64,000 nt of DNA from assembly GCA_002918705.1 (NCBI GenBank), contig PQKR01000003.1:310001-374000 (forward strand), written 5' to 3'. Numbering within the stretch: the stretch's first letter is position 1; every line of letters begins with the position of its first letter. Below the pieces are notes generated by a model, which worked only from the letters and a program-made list of their open reading frames with translations, was not told where the DNA came from and ran no database searches. The stretch comes from Escherichia sp. ESNIH1 (lineage in GTDB: Bacteria; Pseudomonadota; Gammaproteobacteria; Enterobacterales; Enterobacteriaceae). Below, in pieces: positions 10,234-18,353 of the stretch. Both the position numbers and the translations under genes were made by a program.

Positions 10234-10993
10234 GGGCGTTTCCTCCCAGATAGGCGCGGATCACGTCCGGATGGCGGCGTACCGTCTCCGGTTCCCCTTC
10301 GGCAATCACCTTGCCGTAGTCCAGCACGCTGATGCGGTCGCAGAGGCTCATAATCAGCTTTACGTCATGCTCAATAATCAAAATGGTTTTGCCATCGTCA
10401 CGAATACGGCGCAGCAGCGCGCCGAGGGCGACTTTCTCCGCTGCGTTCATGCCTGCCGCCGGCTCGTCGAGGGCCAGCAGCTTAGGATCGGTTGCCAGCG
10501 CGCGGGCAATCTCGAGACGACGCTGGTGGCCGTAAGCGAGATCGCAGGCGCGGTAGTGGGCAAACTGGGCGATGCCGGTGTACTCCAGCCAGTACCAGGC
10601 CTGGCGCTCGGTTTCCGCCTCCTCCTCTCTCGCCCGCTTATGACGGGTGATGGCAGCCCAGAGACCGTTGCGGGTACGGACGTGCCGACCGATCATCACG
10701 TTCTCCAGCACGCTCATCTCGTTAAACAGGCGCAGGTTCTGGAAGGTGCGGGCGATGCCTGCCTGGGTCACTTTCTCAATCGCCTTTGGCGAGTAAGGCG
10801 TGTCGGCCAGGCTGAACTCACCGCTGTCGGCGGTATAGAGACCGGTGATCAGGTTGAAGCAGGTGGTTTTCCCGGCGCCGTTGGGGCCAATCAGGCCGTA
10901 GATCTCCCCCGCCTTGACCGACAGGCTGACGTCGTTGACCGCCACCAGGCCGCCAAAGCGTTTGCTCAAATTACGGATCGTTAACAGGCTCAT
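10226..10993 (-). CDS. LivG-type ABC transporter ATP-binding protein
   Basis: 255-residue ATPase of the LivG branch with Walker A GPNGAGKTT (about residues 35-43), the LivG-typical GIARTFQNLRLFNEMSVLENVMIG segment, Walker B LLALDEPAAGMN and a switch histidine in LIIEHDVKLIM. The LSGGQ position reads LAYGHQRRLEIARAL, the variant normal for LivG proteins. Start and stop overlap both neighbours by 4-8 bp, consistent with a tightly coupled operon. Confidence 0.9.
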   Translation of the reverse strand: MSLLTIRNLSKRFGGLVAVNDVSLSVKAGEIYGLIGPNGAGKTTCFNLITGLYTADSGEFSLADTPYSPKAIEKVTQAGIARTFQNLRLFNEMSVLENVMIGRHVRTRNGLWAAITRHKRAREEEAETERQAWYWLEYTGIAQFAHYRACDLAYGHQRRLEIARALATDPKLLALDEPAAGMNAAEKVALGALLRRIRDDGKTILIIEHDVKLIMSLCDRISVLDYGKVIAEGEPETVRRHPDVIRAYLGGNAHV

Positions 10994-12093
10994 GCTTTTG
11001 CCCCCGCGTGTTTAGCAGGCCAGACGCCACCTGGACGGAAAATCATCACCAGCACCAGCGCCAGGCCATAGAAGAGCTGACGCAGGATCTCCGGATCCAC
11101 CAGCACAGTGCCGAACAGCGCCTCCTGCACCGGCACGGCCTGGCTGCGCAGCAGCTCCGGTAGCGCCGAGAGCATCACCGCCCCGAGGATCACGCCCGGC
11201 ACGTGGCCGATGCCGCCCAGCACCACCATCGCCAGCACCACGATAGACTCCTGCAGGGTGAAGGATTCCGGGGAGACGAAGCCCTGGAACGAGGCAAACA
11301 TCACCCCGGCGACGCCGCCAAAGGAGGCGCCCATCGCGAAGGCCAGCAGCTTAAAGTTGCGTACGTTGATGCCCATCGCTCGCGCTACATCTTCATCCTC
11401 GCGGATGGCGTGCCAGGCCCGGCCCACCCTCGAGCGTTGCAGACGGATGCAGATAAAGACGATCGCCACAATCAGCGCCGCAAAAAGGTAGTACCAGAGA
11501 TAGAGCGCGGGAATTTTCACCCCCAGCAGGTGATAGACGCCGCGAAACTCGAGGCCAAACAGGCTCAGGGAGTCGATGCCCGAGATCCCCTTTGCGCCGT
11601 TGGTGATGTTGACCGGGCGATCGAGGTTACGCATCAGGATGCGGATAATCTCCCCGAAGCCGAGGGTCACAATCGCCAGATAGTCCCCGCGCAGACGCAG
11701 GGTCGGCGCACCCAGCAGGATGCCGCAGATCCCGGCAATGAAAGCCGCCAGCGGGATCAGCACCCCGTAGGAGACATGCAGTCCGTCGCTAAAGTAGCCC
11801 TGCAATACCGGGAAGGCGTCGAGCAGATGCGGCGAAGCCAGCAGCGCCGCAAGGTAAGCACCCACGGCGTAGAAGGCGATAAAGCCCATATCCAGCAGGC
11901 CGGTAAAGCCGACCACGATATTAAGGCCCAAGGCGAGCATGATATAGAGCAGCGTAAAGTCGATCACCCGCACCCAGTAGTTGCCGCCTGCGGCAGAGGC
12001 CAGCCACGGGGCGAGCAGCAGCCCGGCAACCAGCAGAAGGATGCCAACGTTAAGGCGCGGTGCGGCGCTGCGTTCAGAAGTTAAGATAGTCAT
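10990..12093 (-). CDS. LivM-type ABC transporter permease
   Basis: 367-residue inner-membrane permease of the branched-chain amino acid type. About eight to ten hydrophobic segments flank the family motif GRAWHAIREDEDVARAMGINV, the cytoplasmic loop that contacts the ATPases. The ATG at 12093 (MTILTSERSAAPRLNVG) follows GAGGA; an upstream in-frame ATG at 12120 lies inside livH and lacks a ribosome site. Gap to the livH-like stop is 7 bp; 4-bp overlap with the livG-like gene. Confidence 0.9.
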   Translation of the reverse strand: MTILTSERSAAPRLNVGILLLVAGLLLAPWLASAAGGNYWVRVIDFTLLYIMLALGLNIVVGFTGLLDMGFIAFYAVGAYLAALLASPHLLDAFPVLQGYFSDGLHVSYGVLIPLAAFIAGICGILLGAPTLRLRGDYLAIVTLGFGEIIRILMRNLDRPVNITNGAKGISGIDSLSLFGLEFRGVYHLLGVKIPALYLWYYLFAALIVAIVFICIRLQRSRVGRAWHAIREDEDVARAMGINVRNFKLLAFAMGASFGGVAGVMFASFQGFVSPESFTLQESIVVLAMVVLGGIGHVPGVILGAVMLSALPELLRSQAVPVQEALFGTVLVDPEILRQLFYGLALVLVMIFRPGGVWPAKHAGAKA

Positions 12094-12100
12094 AGGATCC

Positions 12101-13051
12101 TCAGGCACGCTGTGCAACACGCTCGCCCAGCAGGCCAGCAGGACGGAAAACCAACACCAGGATCAGCACGATAAAGGCAAGGATATCCTGATAGTTACTG
12201 CTGAACGCGCCGCCGGTGAGATCGCCCAGGTAGCCAGCGCCCAGCGCTTCAATCAGCCCAAGCAGGATGCCGCCCAGCATGGCACCACGAATATTGCCGA
12301 TGCCGCCGAGCACCGCGGCGGTAAAGGCTTTAATGCCCGGCAAAAAGCCCATCGAGAAGCTGGCGTTGCCGTAGTTACTGGCCATCATCACCCCCGCCAG
12401 CGCGGCAAACGCGCCGCCGATGGCAAAGGTCAGGGTAATAATCCGGTTGGGTGAGACGCCCATCAGGCTGGCGACCTGCGGGTTTTCCGCTACCGCACGC
12501 ATCCCGCGCCCCAGACGGCTGTACTCCACCAGCAGCCACAGGCCGAGCATCACCAGGAAAGTGACGGCCAGAGTAACCATGCCGGTCACGGTGATAATCG
12601 CCGGGGGATGTTCAGCGCTGCCAGCGGTGATCTCGATGGGATCCATCGGCAGGATCTGCGGGAACATCAGCGGGTTACGGCTCCAGATCAGCATGGCTAC
12701 GGTTTGCAGCAGCACCGAGATGCCGATACCGCTGATTAGCGGGGCCAGGCGGGGGGCGTTACGCAGGCGACGATAGGCAAAGCGCTCTACCGCCATCGCC
12801 AGCAGCGCGCAGACCACCATCGCCGCCAGCAGGGCGAGGGTCAGCTGCACCAGCAGATTCATGCCAGGGAACCACTGGGAGAGAAGATTGATCCCCGAAA
12901 GCGTGGTGAGCGCCCCGACCATTAAGATGTCGCCGTGGGCAAAGTTGATGATGCGCAGAATGCCGTACACCATAGTGTAACCGAGGGCAATCAGGCCATA
13001 GATGCTGCCTAACATCATGCCATTGATCAATTGCTGAATAAGTGTGTCCAC
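12101..13051 (-). CDS. LivH-type ABC transporter permease
   Basis: 316-residue permease of the LivH branch, first gene of the seven-gene ATC/ABC operon. It begins DTLIQQLINGMMLGSIYGLIALGYTMVYGILRIINFAHGD, typical of LivH, and carries the ATPase-contact loop SRLGRGMRAVAENPQVASLMGV. Translation probably starts at GTG 13051 behind AGCAGG. The promoter must lie in the very AT-rich 170-bp gap shared with the divergent LysR gene. Confidence 0.9.
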   Translation of the reverse strand: MDTLIQQLINGMMLGSIYGLIALGYTMVYGILRIINFAHGDILMVGALTTLSGINLLSQWFPGMNLLVQLTLALLAAMVVCALLAMAVERFAYRRLRNAPRLAPLISGIGISVLLQTVAMLIWSRNPLMFPQILPMDPIEITAGSAEHPPAIITVTGMVTLAVTFLVMLGLWLLVEYSRLGRGMRAVAENPQVASLMGVSPNRIITLTFAIGGAFAALAGVMMASNYGNASFSMGFLPGIKAFTAAVLGGIGNIRGAMLGGILLGLIEALGAGYLGDLTGGAFSSNYQDILAFIVLILVLVFRPAGLLGERVAQRA

Positions 13052-13220
13052 AATACGTGCCTGCTGAGAATTTTTTCAGCGTAAGCATCCAACAATTGAA
13101 TTTAATTTTGAAATACAGATATATTCTTTCTTATTATAAAAGCGTATTTTACTAACTTATTGATATTAAATTATAAAATAAACATGATTTTTGAGAATTA
13201 GACAGGGTTTGCTTCAACAT
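13052..13220. promoter_or_regulatory. AT-rich divergent promoter region between the ABC/ATC operon and its LysR gene
   Basis: 169 bp that are strikingly AT-rich compared with the GC-rich genes on both sides, holding the promoters of livH-like (leftward) and lysR-like (rightward). LysR regulators usually bind such shared intergenic regions at T-N11-A motifs; several A/T-only runs fit but no single site can be chosen by eye. Confidence 0.6.
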
Positions 13221-14129
13221 ATGAAAAAAACAGAAGAGTTAGGCGAAAGCGGGCTACCGGACGATCCGCCTCTGCGTGCGGTGCGGGTCTTTGAGGCCAT
13301 CGCCCGGCTGGGCAGCGTAGCCGCCGCTGCCGAGGAGTTAAGCGTCTCTCCCTCGGCGGTCAGCCATCAGCTTAAGGTACTGGAGAGCTTTTTACAGCTT
13401 CCGCTGACCTATCGTCAGGGACGGCATCTGGTGCTGAGCAGCGAGGGGCGCGAGTACTACCGCTCGATACGCGCGGCCTTTAGCGTGCTGCGTCAGGCCA
13501 CCGGCCAGCTGTTTGAGCAGGGCCGCTCGCGTCAGGTGACCATCAGCCTGATCCCGCTCTTTGGAATGGGCTGGTTTATCCCCCGGCTGCCACGCTTTAT
13601 TCAGGCCCACGCTCAGATGGAGATCAACGTGGTCTACGCCAACCATCGCAACTATCTGAGCGACGCCTCGGATATGTCGATTCGCTTTGGCAACGGGCAG
13701 TGGGTGGGCTACCGCAGCGAGAAGCTCATCTCCGGGCGGATGATCCCGGTGTGCAGCCGGGAGTTTATCCGCCTGCATGGCTACATTGAAACCCCTGCCC
13801 AGCTGGCGCAGATGCCGCTCCTGCACGACGAAGAGCGCGCCACCTGGACCCAGTGGTTTAGCGAGCAGCAGGTGAAGCGGGTGCGCCGGGACGGGGCGAT
13901 GTTCGAAGATGGGCTGCTGACGCTGGCCGCTGTGCAGGCCGGGCTGGGCTGCGCCCTGATGCGCGAGCCGATGATCCTGCCCTACCTACAGACCGGCGAG
14001 CTGGTGAAGATCTTCGACCTACCCATCGACGACGGCCGCGACTACTACCTCTGCGTGCGCCAGGACGTGGAGATGACCCACGAAGGCAAGCTGCTCCAGC
14101 AGTGGCTGCGTGAGGAAGCCGGGAGATAG
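13221..14129 (+). CDS. LysR-family transcriptional regulator (GcvA-like), likely regulator of the ATC operon
   Basis: 302-residue LysR-type regulator: N-terminal winged helix-turn-helix (PPLRAVRVFEAIARLGSVAAAAEELSVSPSAVSHQLKVLE, about residues 15-55) in the GcvA/AmpR style, then a periplasmic-binding-like effector domain. The ATG at 13221 is chosen because it aligns with family starts; a TTG at 13191 extends the frame but has no ribosome site. Divergent placement from the transporter/hydrolase operon suggests it controls that operon in response to the imported compound. Inferred role, no binding site proven. Confidence 0.85.
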   Translation: MKKTEELGESGLPDDPPLRAVRVFEAIARLGSVAAAAEELSVSPSAVSHQLKVLESFLQLPLTYRQGRHLVLSSEGREYYRSIRAAFSVLRQATGQLFEQGRSRQVTISLIPLFGMGWFIPRLPRFIQAHAQMEINVVYANHRNYLSDASDMSIRFGNGQWVGYRSEKLISGRMIPVCSREFIRLHGYIETPAQLAQMPLLHDEERATWTQWFSEQQVKRVRRDGAMFEDGLLTLAAVQAGLGCALMREPMILPYLQTGELVKIFDLPIDDGRDYYLCVRQDVEMTHEGKLLQQWLREEAGR

Positions 14130-14167
14130 TCTAAACTTAAGTCATATTCCTCACTAAGGAGAGCGCT

Positions 14168-14434
14168 ATGGCTTCAGGTTGGGCAAACGACGGTGCGGTA
14201 CAGGACCAGATCGACAGCACCATTGATGACGCGGTAGCCCGTGCGCGCCGCGAACTGCCGAAGGGCGAAAGCCTGCACGAATGTGATGAGTGTGGAGCAA
14301 CCATTCCCGAAGCGCGCCGCAAGGCGATCCCGGGTGTCAGGCTGTGCGTAGAGTGCCAGCAGAAGAAAGATTTGAAAAATGCCTCGTTTTCAGGATATAA
14401 CCGTAGGGGTTCGAAAGATAGCCAGCTTCGTTAA
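14168..14434 (+). CDS. ybiI: DksA/TraR-type zinc finger protein YbiI
   Basis: 88-residue C4 zinc-finger protein of the DksA/TraR family with the four cysteines in CDECGATIPEARRKAIPGVRLCVECQ (about residues 40-63). It lacks the long coiled coil of DksA. It matches E. coli YbiI nearly end to end (MASGWANDGAV... GYNRRGSKDSQLR). Function unknown in detail. Ribosome site AAGGAGAG precedes it. Confidence 0.93.
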   Translation: MASGWANDGAVQDQIDSTIDDAVARARRELPKGESLHECDECGATIPEARRKAIPGVRLCVECQQKKDLKNASFSGYNRRGSKDSQLR

Positions 14435-14719
14435 CTAAATAGGAGCGGTTTAGGCAGCGCAAGCGGTTGCGATCTCACTCATAAAAAAGCGCTGCTGAAG
14501 TGGCATTTCGTGCCGCTAAAACGGCGGCACGGCTTAAACAAGTCACCTGATGAATAATTCTCGTTAAAAATCATTCATATTCAATATATTAACGATCGTT
14601 CAAAATTTTAGATGAAGGTCGTCAATTCTATTCGATTTAATCTCTCGCAAAAAAACGTGATACTCATCACATCGACGGAACATCGTCCCCCATACAGAAT
14701 TAACTGCGAGAATCGAACC

Positions 14720-14980
14720 ATGAAAACCATTAAATATGCTGTTGCTGCGCTTGCACTGACTACCCTCTCCTTTGGCGCCTTCGCTGCACAGCCGGTTACC
14801 GCTGAACAGGCGCAGAGCATGCATAAAATGGGCGTTGTGACTGCGCAGGGCGCGACCACGCTGGATGGTCTGGAAGCACAGCTGGCTGAGAAAGCCGCTG
14901 CCGCAGGCGCAAAAGGCTATAGCATCACTTCGGCTAACGCCTACAACAAAATGAGCGGTACTGCGGTTATCTATCAGTAA
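14720..14980 (+). CDS. ybiJ: DUF1471 family periplasmic protein YbiJ
   Basis: 86-residue secreted protein: signal peptide MKTIKYAVAALALTTLSFGAFA, then a DUF1471/YhcN domain ending MSGTAVIYQ. It is paralogous to McbA at 5686 (shared LAEKA..GAKGY core). The ATG at 14720 gives the normal family length; the frame stays open upstream but without a signal sequence. The 285-bp region upstream is AT-rich and may hold a stress-responsive promoter. A strong terminator follows. Confidence 0.92.
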   Translation: MKTIKYAVAALALTTLSFGAFAAQPVTAEQAQSMHKMGVVTAQGATTLDGLEAQLAEKAAAAGAKGYSITSANAYNKMSGTAVIYQ

Positions 14981-15074
14981 TCGCCTTACCGTGTCTGCCC
15001 CGCCGGCTCATCATCGGCGGGTGGTATTACCCCTCATTATTACTGCATTGACCCCGTTTGTTGTTACCCTTGTT

Positions 15075-15103
15075 GCCCGTCCGGTTTGGACGGGCTTTTT
15101 TTT
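15075..15103 (+). terminator. Terminator of ybiJ
   Basis: Perfect 8-bp stem GCCCGTCC/GGACGGGC with a GGTTT loop and eight T, between ybiJ and convergent ybiB. A second GC-rich hairpin (CCCGCCG/CGGCGGG) lies nearer to the ybiJ stop but has no T-run. Confidence 0.9.
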
Positions 15104-15115
15104 GCCCGCTGTTTA

Positions 15116-16081
15116 TTAAAAAGAGCTCGCTACCCGGGCGAGACCCTCTTCCAGAGTCTCTACTTCCCCTGTGCCGACGAAACAGCAGGCGATCTGCCGC
15201 TTCAGGGAGTCCGGCACCGGCTCGCTTCCCACCAGGCAGCGCTCAATCCAGCGGGCAGTGACCTCGGGATCTTTGCTGGCGGGCAGCACAGCCTGCGCCG
15301 CGCTTTCGTCCTGCCGTTCACTTAAGACGCGCGTGCCCTGGGCATCAATTAGCGTTAGCTGAGGACAGCGTTGAGGATTGGCATAGACCTCCCCCTCCGT
15401 ACCGTGCATCAGCAGCCCGCGCCCGCCAATATCGCCGAAGAACTTCGCGACCCGCGTAACGTACTCGGGGTGAGAGACGCTGGAGAGACGCAGCGCGGCA
15501 TCCTCTGCAAAGGGGGTCGCCAGCTTGGCCAGCGTGTGGGCGCTGTTACGCACCCCCATGCGCCAGCGCATATCCAGCTGCGTCTCCAGCGGTGGACAGA
15601 GCGCGCTAATGGGCACGTATACCGGGTTGCGCCCCTCAAGCTTCGCCTGCGCCTGGCCAGCGGTCAGGGTCGGCTCAATGCCCAGCAGGGTAAAAATCGT
15701 TTCTGAGATAACGCGGTCGGGATCTTCGCTCACGCCGTGCACCAGCACCGGAAAGCCAAGCCGCTGGAGCAGCATCGCCAGCAGCGGGGTCAGGTTCGCC
15801 TGCCTGCGCGCGCCGTTATAGGTGGGAATGACGATGGGCATCGGCTTCGCCACCGGCGGCGTCAGGCGCATGGTCTGAGCCTGCATCGCCTCGTAGAAGC
15901 CCAGCATCTCCGCCTCGCCCTCGCCTTTGATGCGCAGGGCGATCAGGATCCCGCCCATCTCCAGATCCGCCACTTCGCCGTTCAGCATGTGGGTGTATAA
16001 CGCCCGTGCAGTGTCTAAATCCAGATCGCGGGCGTGATTTTTACCGCGCCCGACCTCTTTAATGATCTTGCGGAAATCCAT
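15116..16081 (-). CDS. ybiB: YbiB, TrpD2-like nucleic-acid-binding protein
   Basis: 321-residue homologue of anthranilate phosphoribosyltransferase (glycosyltransferase family 3 fold; TrpD2 type). It has the N-terminal helical domain (FRKIIKEVGRGKNHARDLD) and the phosphoribosyltransferase-like core, but in E. coli the protein binds DNA/RNA rather than acting in tryptophan synthesis, and is co-expressed with dinG as part of the LexA regulon. Here it follows dinG by 28 bp on the same strand, consistent with a shared SOS-inducible transcript. Confidence 0.92.
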   Translation of the reverse strand: MDFRKIIKEVGRGKNHARDLDLDTARALYTHMLNGEVADLEMGGILIALRIKGEGEAEMLGFYEAMQAQTMRLTPPVAKPMPIVIPTYNGARRQANLTPLLAMLLQRLGFPVLVHGVSEDPDRVISETIFTLLGIEPTLTAGQAQAKLEGRNPVYVPISALCPPLETQLDMRWRMGVRNSAHTLAKLATPFAEDAALRLSSVSHPEYVTRVAKFFGDIGGRGLLMHGTEGEVYANPQRCPQLTLIDAQGTRVLSERQDESAAQAVLPASKDPEVTARWIERCLVGSEPVPDSLKRQIACCFVGTGEVETLEEGLARVASSF

Positions 16082-16109
16082 GACTAACTCCTTGCGTCAT
16101 AGGTGATGG

Positions 16110-18254
16110 TCAGCGTCGTCGACGTCGATTCTGTTTCGGTTTACTTTTTACTATAACGTCAGGCACGTCCGGTTGGGAAATAGGAAAAACAGGCAGGGCA
16201 TCGAGCAGCCGTTTTCCATAGCCTTTCGACAGCAGTCGCCGGTCGTAGATCACCACTTCGCCCCGGCAGCTGTGGCTACGGATCAATCGCCCTACCTGCT
16301 GGATAAGGTTGAAGGAGGCACTCGGCAGGCTCTGGACTTCAAAGGGGTAGCGGTTGAGGCTCTTCAGCCACTCGCCTTCGGTGATCACCACCGGGCTGTC
16401 GATAGGCGGAAAGGCGATCTTATGGATATGCACCTGGGTCAGGTAGTCTCCTTTAAGATCCAGCCCTTCGGCAAAGGACTGCAGCCCGACCAGCACGCTA
16501 CGCCCGCCCTCGTCGATGCGCTTGCGGTGCAGCTCTACCAGCCGGTAGCGGGGCTGATCCCCCTGCACCAGCAGCATCAGGCGCAGATCGGTCACAAAGG
16601 TCAGGAACAGCTGCATGGCGCGGTTACTGGCAAACAGCACCAGCATGCCAGGGTGCTCTTTTTTCTCGACCTGCTCGCGGAAGTAGGCCGCCATCTCAGC
16701 GATGTGTTTCTCTTCGTGCTCCATCAGCGGCTCGTAGCGCATCTGCGGGATCACAAGCCTGCCCTGCTCAATGTGGTTAAAGGGCGAGTCGAGCGTCACG
16801 AAGCGATCCCCGGCTTTCTCCTTCAGGCCGCTCATCTCCTGCAGGCGGGAGAAGCTGTTGAGGGAGCGTAAGGTGGCCGAGGTAACGACAATATGCGGCA
16901 CGCTGCGCCACAGCAGCTTCTCCAGCTGATCGCTGACGCGGATGCCGACGCAGTGGAAGAAGAGGTGCATCTGACCCTCAACCAGCTCACGGGTTGCCCA
17001 CTTGGTCACCGGCGCGCCCGACGCCTGGGCCATCGAGGCCAGTCGCCACAGCTTGCTTTGACTCTCGAACATGCCCAGGGCGCGGTTCATCTGCAAAATA
17101 ACCCGGTGCAGGCGGACAATATCGTGCTGGCCGGTCTTTTCACTGAGATCGTTTAAGAACAGCTCCGCCAGCCCACGCAGCATCTCGGTCAGCTTCGCCA
17201 GCCGCAGGCAGATCTCCATCACCTCATCAGGCAGCTCACCCATTGCAAAGCGATGCTCCGCCTCCGTACCGGCGGGCATATAGAGCCCGAGGATGGAGTT
17301 TAGCGAGGCGATAAGCTCATACAGCTCTTCGCAGTGGGCGTTGAGCCGCTCCGGCAGCGCCAGCGGCGGCGTGGTTTTCGGGCGGAACTGCTCCATGCAG
17401 GTTGCCACCAGCTTGGTGAAGAGATCGAGCTGAAGGCGGTACCAGGAAGCAGTAATCTCGGCGCTCATCTCCAGCGCATCGCGGGCGACATCCGGCAGAT
17501 GGTGGCCCTCATCCAGCACCAGCAGCAGATTTTTCGGCTCCGGCAGCACCGCTTCGGACTCCATTGCCGCCATCACCAGAGCATGGTTTGCCACTACCAC
17601 CTCGGCCTCCTGCACCTCGCGGCGGGCGACAAAAAACGGGCACTCGCGATAGTAGTGGCAGTTGCGGTTCAGACAGCTGGCTTTATCGGTGCTGAGTCGC
17701 CGCCAGAGGCCATCGTCAATATTTTGATCGGTATGATCGCGCAGGCCATCCCAGCGATAGCTGTCGAGGTCGGCCTTGAGTTTGGCGCAGCGCTGCTGCT
17801 CCTCTTTGCTGTTCGGCGTCAGCTCGTCGTCGAGAAAGGCCAGCAGATCCTGCTGGGTAGCCTCGCTGCTGGCAAGTGCCGTCAGATTGCGCGGACAGAC
17901 GTAGCGCCCGCGGCCAAAGGCGGCGGTAAAACGCAGATCGGGGATGATCTTCTTCAGCAGCGGGAGATCTTTGCTGAAGATCTGATCCTGCAACGCTACG
18001 TTGGCAGTACTGATGACCAGCGTCTTCTGCTCTTCGCGAGCAATAGCGATGCCGGGAATGAGATAGGAGAGCGTCTTACCGACGCCGGTCGGTGCCTCAA
18101 TAGCCAGATGCCGCCCCTCTTCCCCAGCCAGGGTTTTGGCGACGTCAGCGATCATCTGCCGCTGCGGCGCGCGCGGGATAAAGTCGGGGATCTGTTGCTG
18201 TAGCGCCTTATACCAGGCGGCAATCTGCGCTTTCAGCGCGGCGGAAAGAGCCAT
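16110..18254 (-). CDS. dinG: ATP-dependent DNA helicase DinG
   Basis: 714-residue XPD-like superfamily 2 helicase that unwinds 5'-3' and resolves R-loops, D-loops and G-quadruplexes. Visible motifs: Walker A APTGVGKTLSYL (about residues 53-64), four iron-sulphur cysteines (RYVCPRN, then ASCLNRNCHYYRECPFF), DEGH box LLVLDEGHHLPD, and motif VI QQVGRLIRSH. Length is close to E. coli DinG. The gene is preceded by a LexA-type operator and followed by ybiB. Confidence 0.96.
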   Translation of the reverse strand: MALSAALKAQIAAWYKALQQQIPDFIPRAPQRQMIADVAKTLAGEEGRHLAIEAPTGVGKTLSYLIPGIAIAREEQKTLVISTANVALQDQIFSKDLPLLKKIIPDLRFTAAFGRGRYVCPRNLTALASSEATQQDLLAFLDDELTPNSKEEQQRCAKLKADLDSYRWDGLRDHTDQNIDDGLWRRLSTDKASCLNRNCHYYRECPFFVARREVQEAEVVVANHALVMAAMESEAVLPEPKNLLLVLDEGHHLPDVARDALEMSAEITASWYRLQLDLFTKLVATCMEQFRPKTTPPLALPERLNAHCEELYELIASLNSILGLYMPAGTEAEHRFAMGELPDEVMEICLRLAKLTEMLRGLAELFLNDLSEKTGQHDIVRLHRVILQMNRALGMFESQSKLWRLASMAQASGAPVTKWATRELVEGQMHLFFHCVGIRVSDQLEKLLWRSVPHIVVTSATLRSLNSFSRLQEMSGLKEKAGDRFVTLDSPFNHIEQGRLVIPQMRYEPLMEHEEKHIAEMAAYFREQVEKKEHPGMLVLFASNRAMQLFLTFVTDLRLMLLVQGDQPRYRLVELHRKRIDEGGRSVLVGLQSFAEGLDLKGDYLTQVHIHKIAFPPIDSPVVITEGEWLKSLNRYPFEVQSLPSASFNLIQQVGRLIRSHSCRGEVVIYDRRLLSKGYGKRLLDALPVFPISQPDVPDVIVKSKPKQNRRRRR

Positions 18255-18268
18255 CGGGAGACCTGAAA

Positions 18269-18288
18269 TACTGTATAAACAGCCACTA
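18269..18288 (-). promoter_or_regulatory. LexA (SOS) box upstream of dinG
   Basis: On the minus strand the site reads TAGTGGCTGTTTATACAGTA, one base from the E. coli dinG SOS box as I remember it. It departs from the ideal CTG-N10-CAG in one half-site, as the E. coli site does. It lies 15 bp upstream of the dinG start. Confidence 0.82.
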
Positions 18289-18310
18289 TTGTCTCACGAT
18301 CGCCGACATG

Positions 18311-18344
18311 CCGCAAAAGAAAAGCCCGGCTTTGCGGCCGGGCT
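18311..18344 (-). terminator. Terminator of rhlE
   Basis: Minus-strand stem AGCCCGGC/GCCGGGCT with a six-base loop followed by a T-rich tail (TTTTCTTTT), just after the rhlE stop. Confidence 0.82.
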
Positions 18345-18353
18345 TCAGGATTA

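Noticed and set aside
13392-13826. 144-codon frame antisense to the LysR gene
   Set aside because: Shadow of a high-GC coding sequence; the LysR frame on the other strand has clear family motifs.
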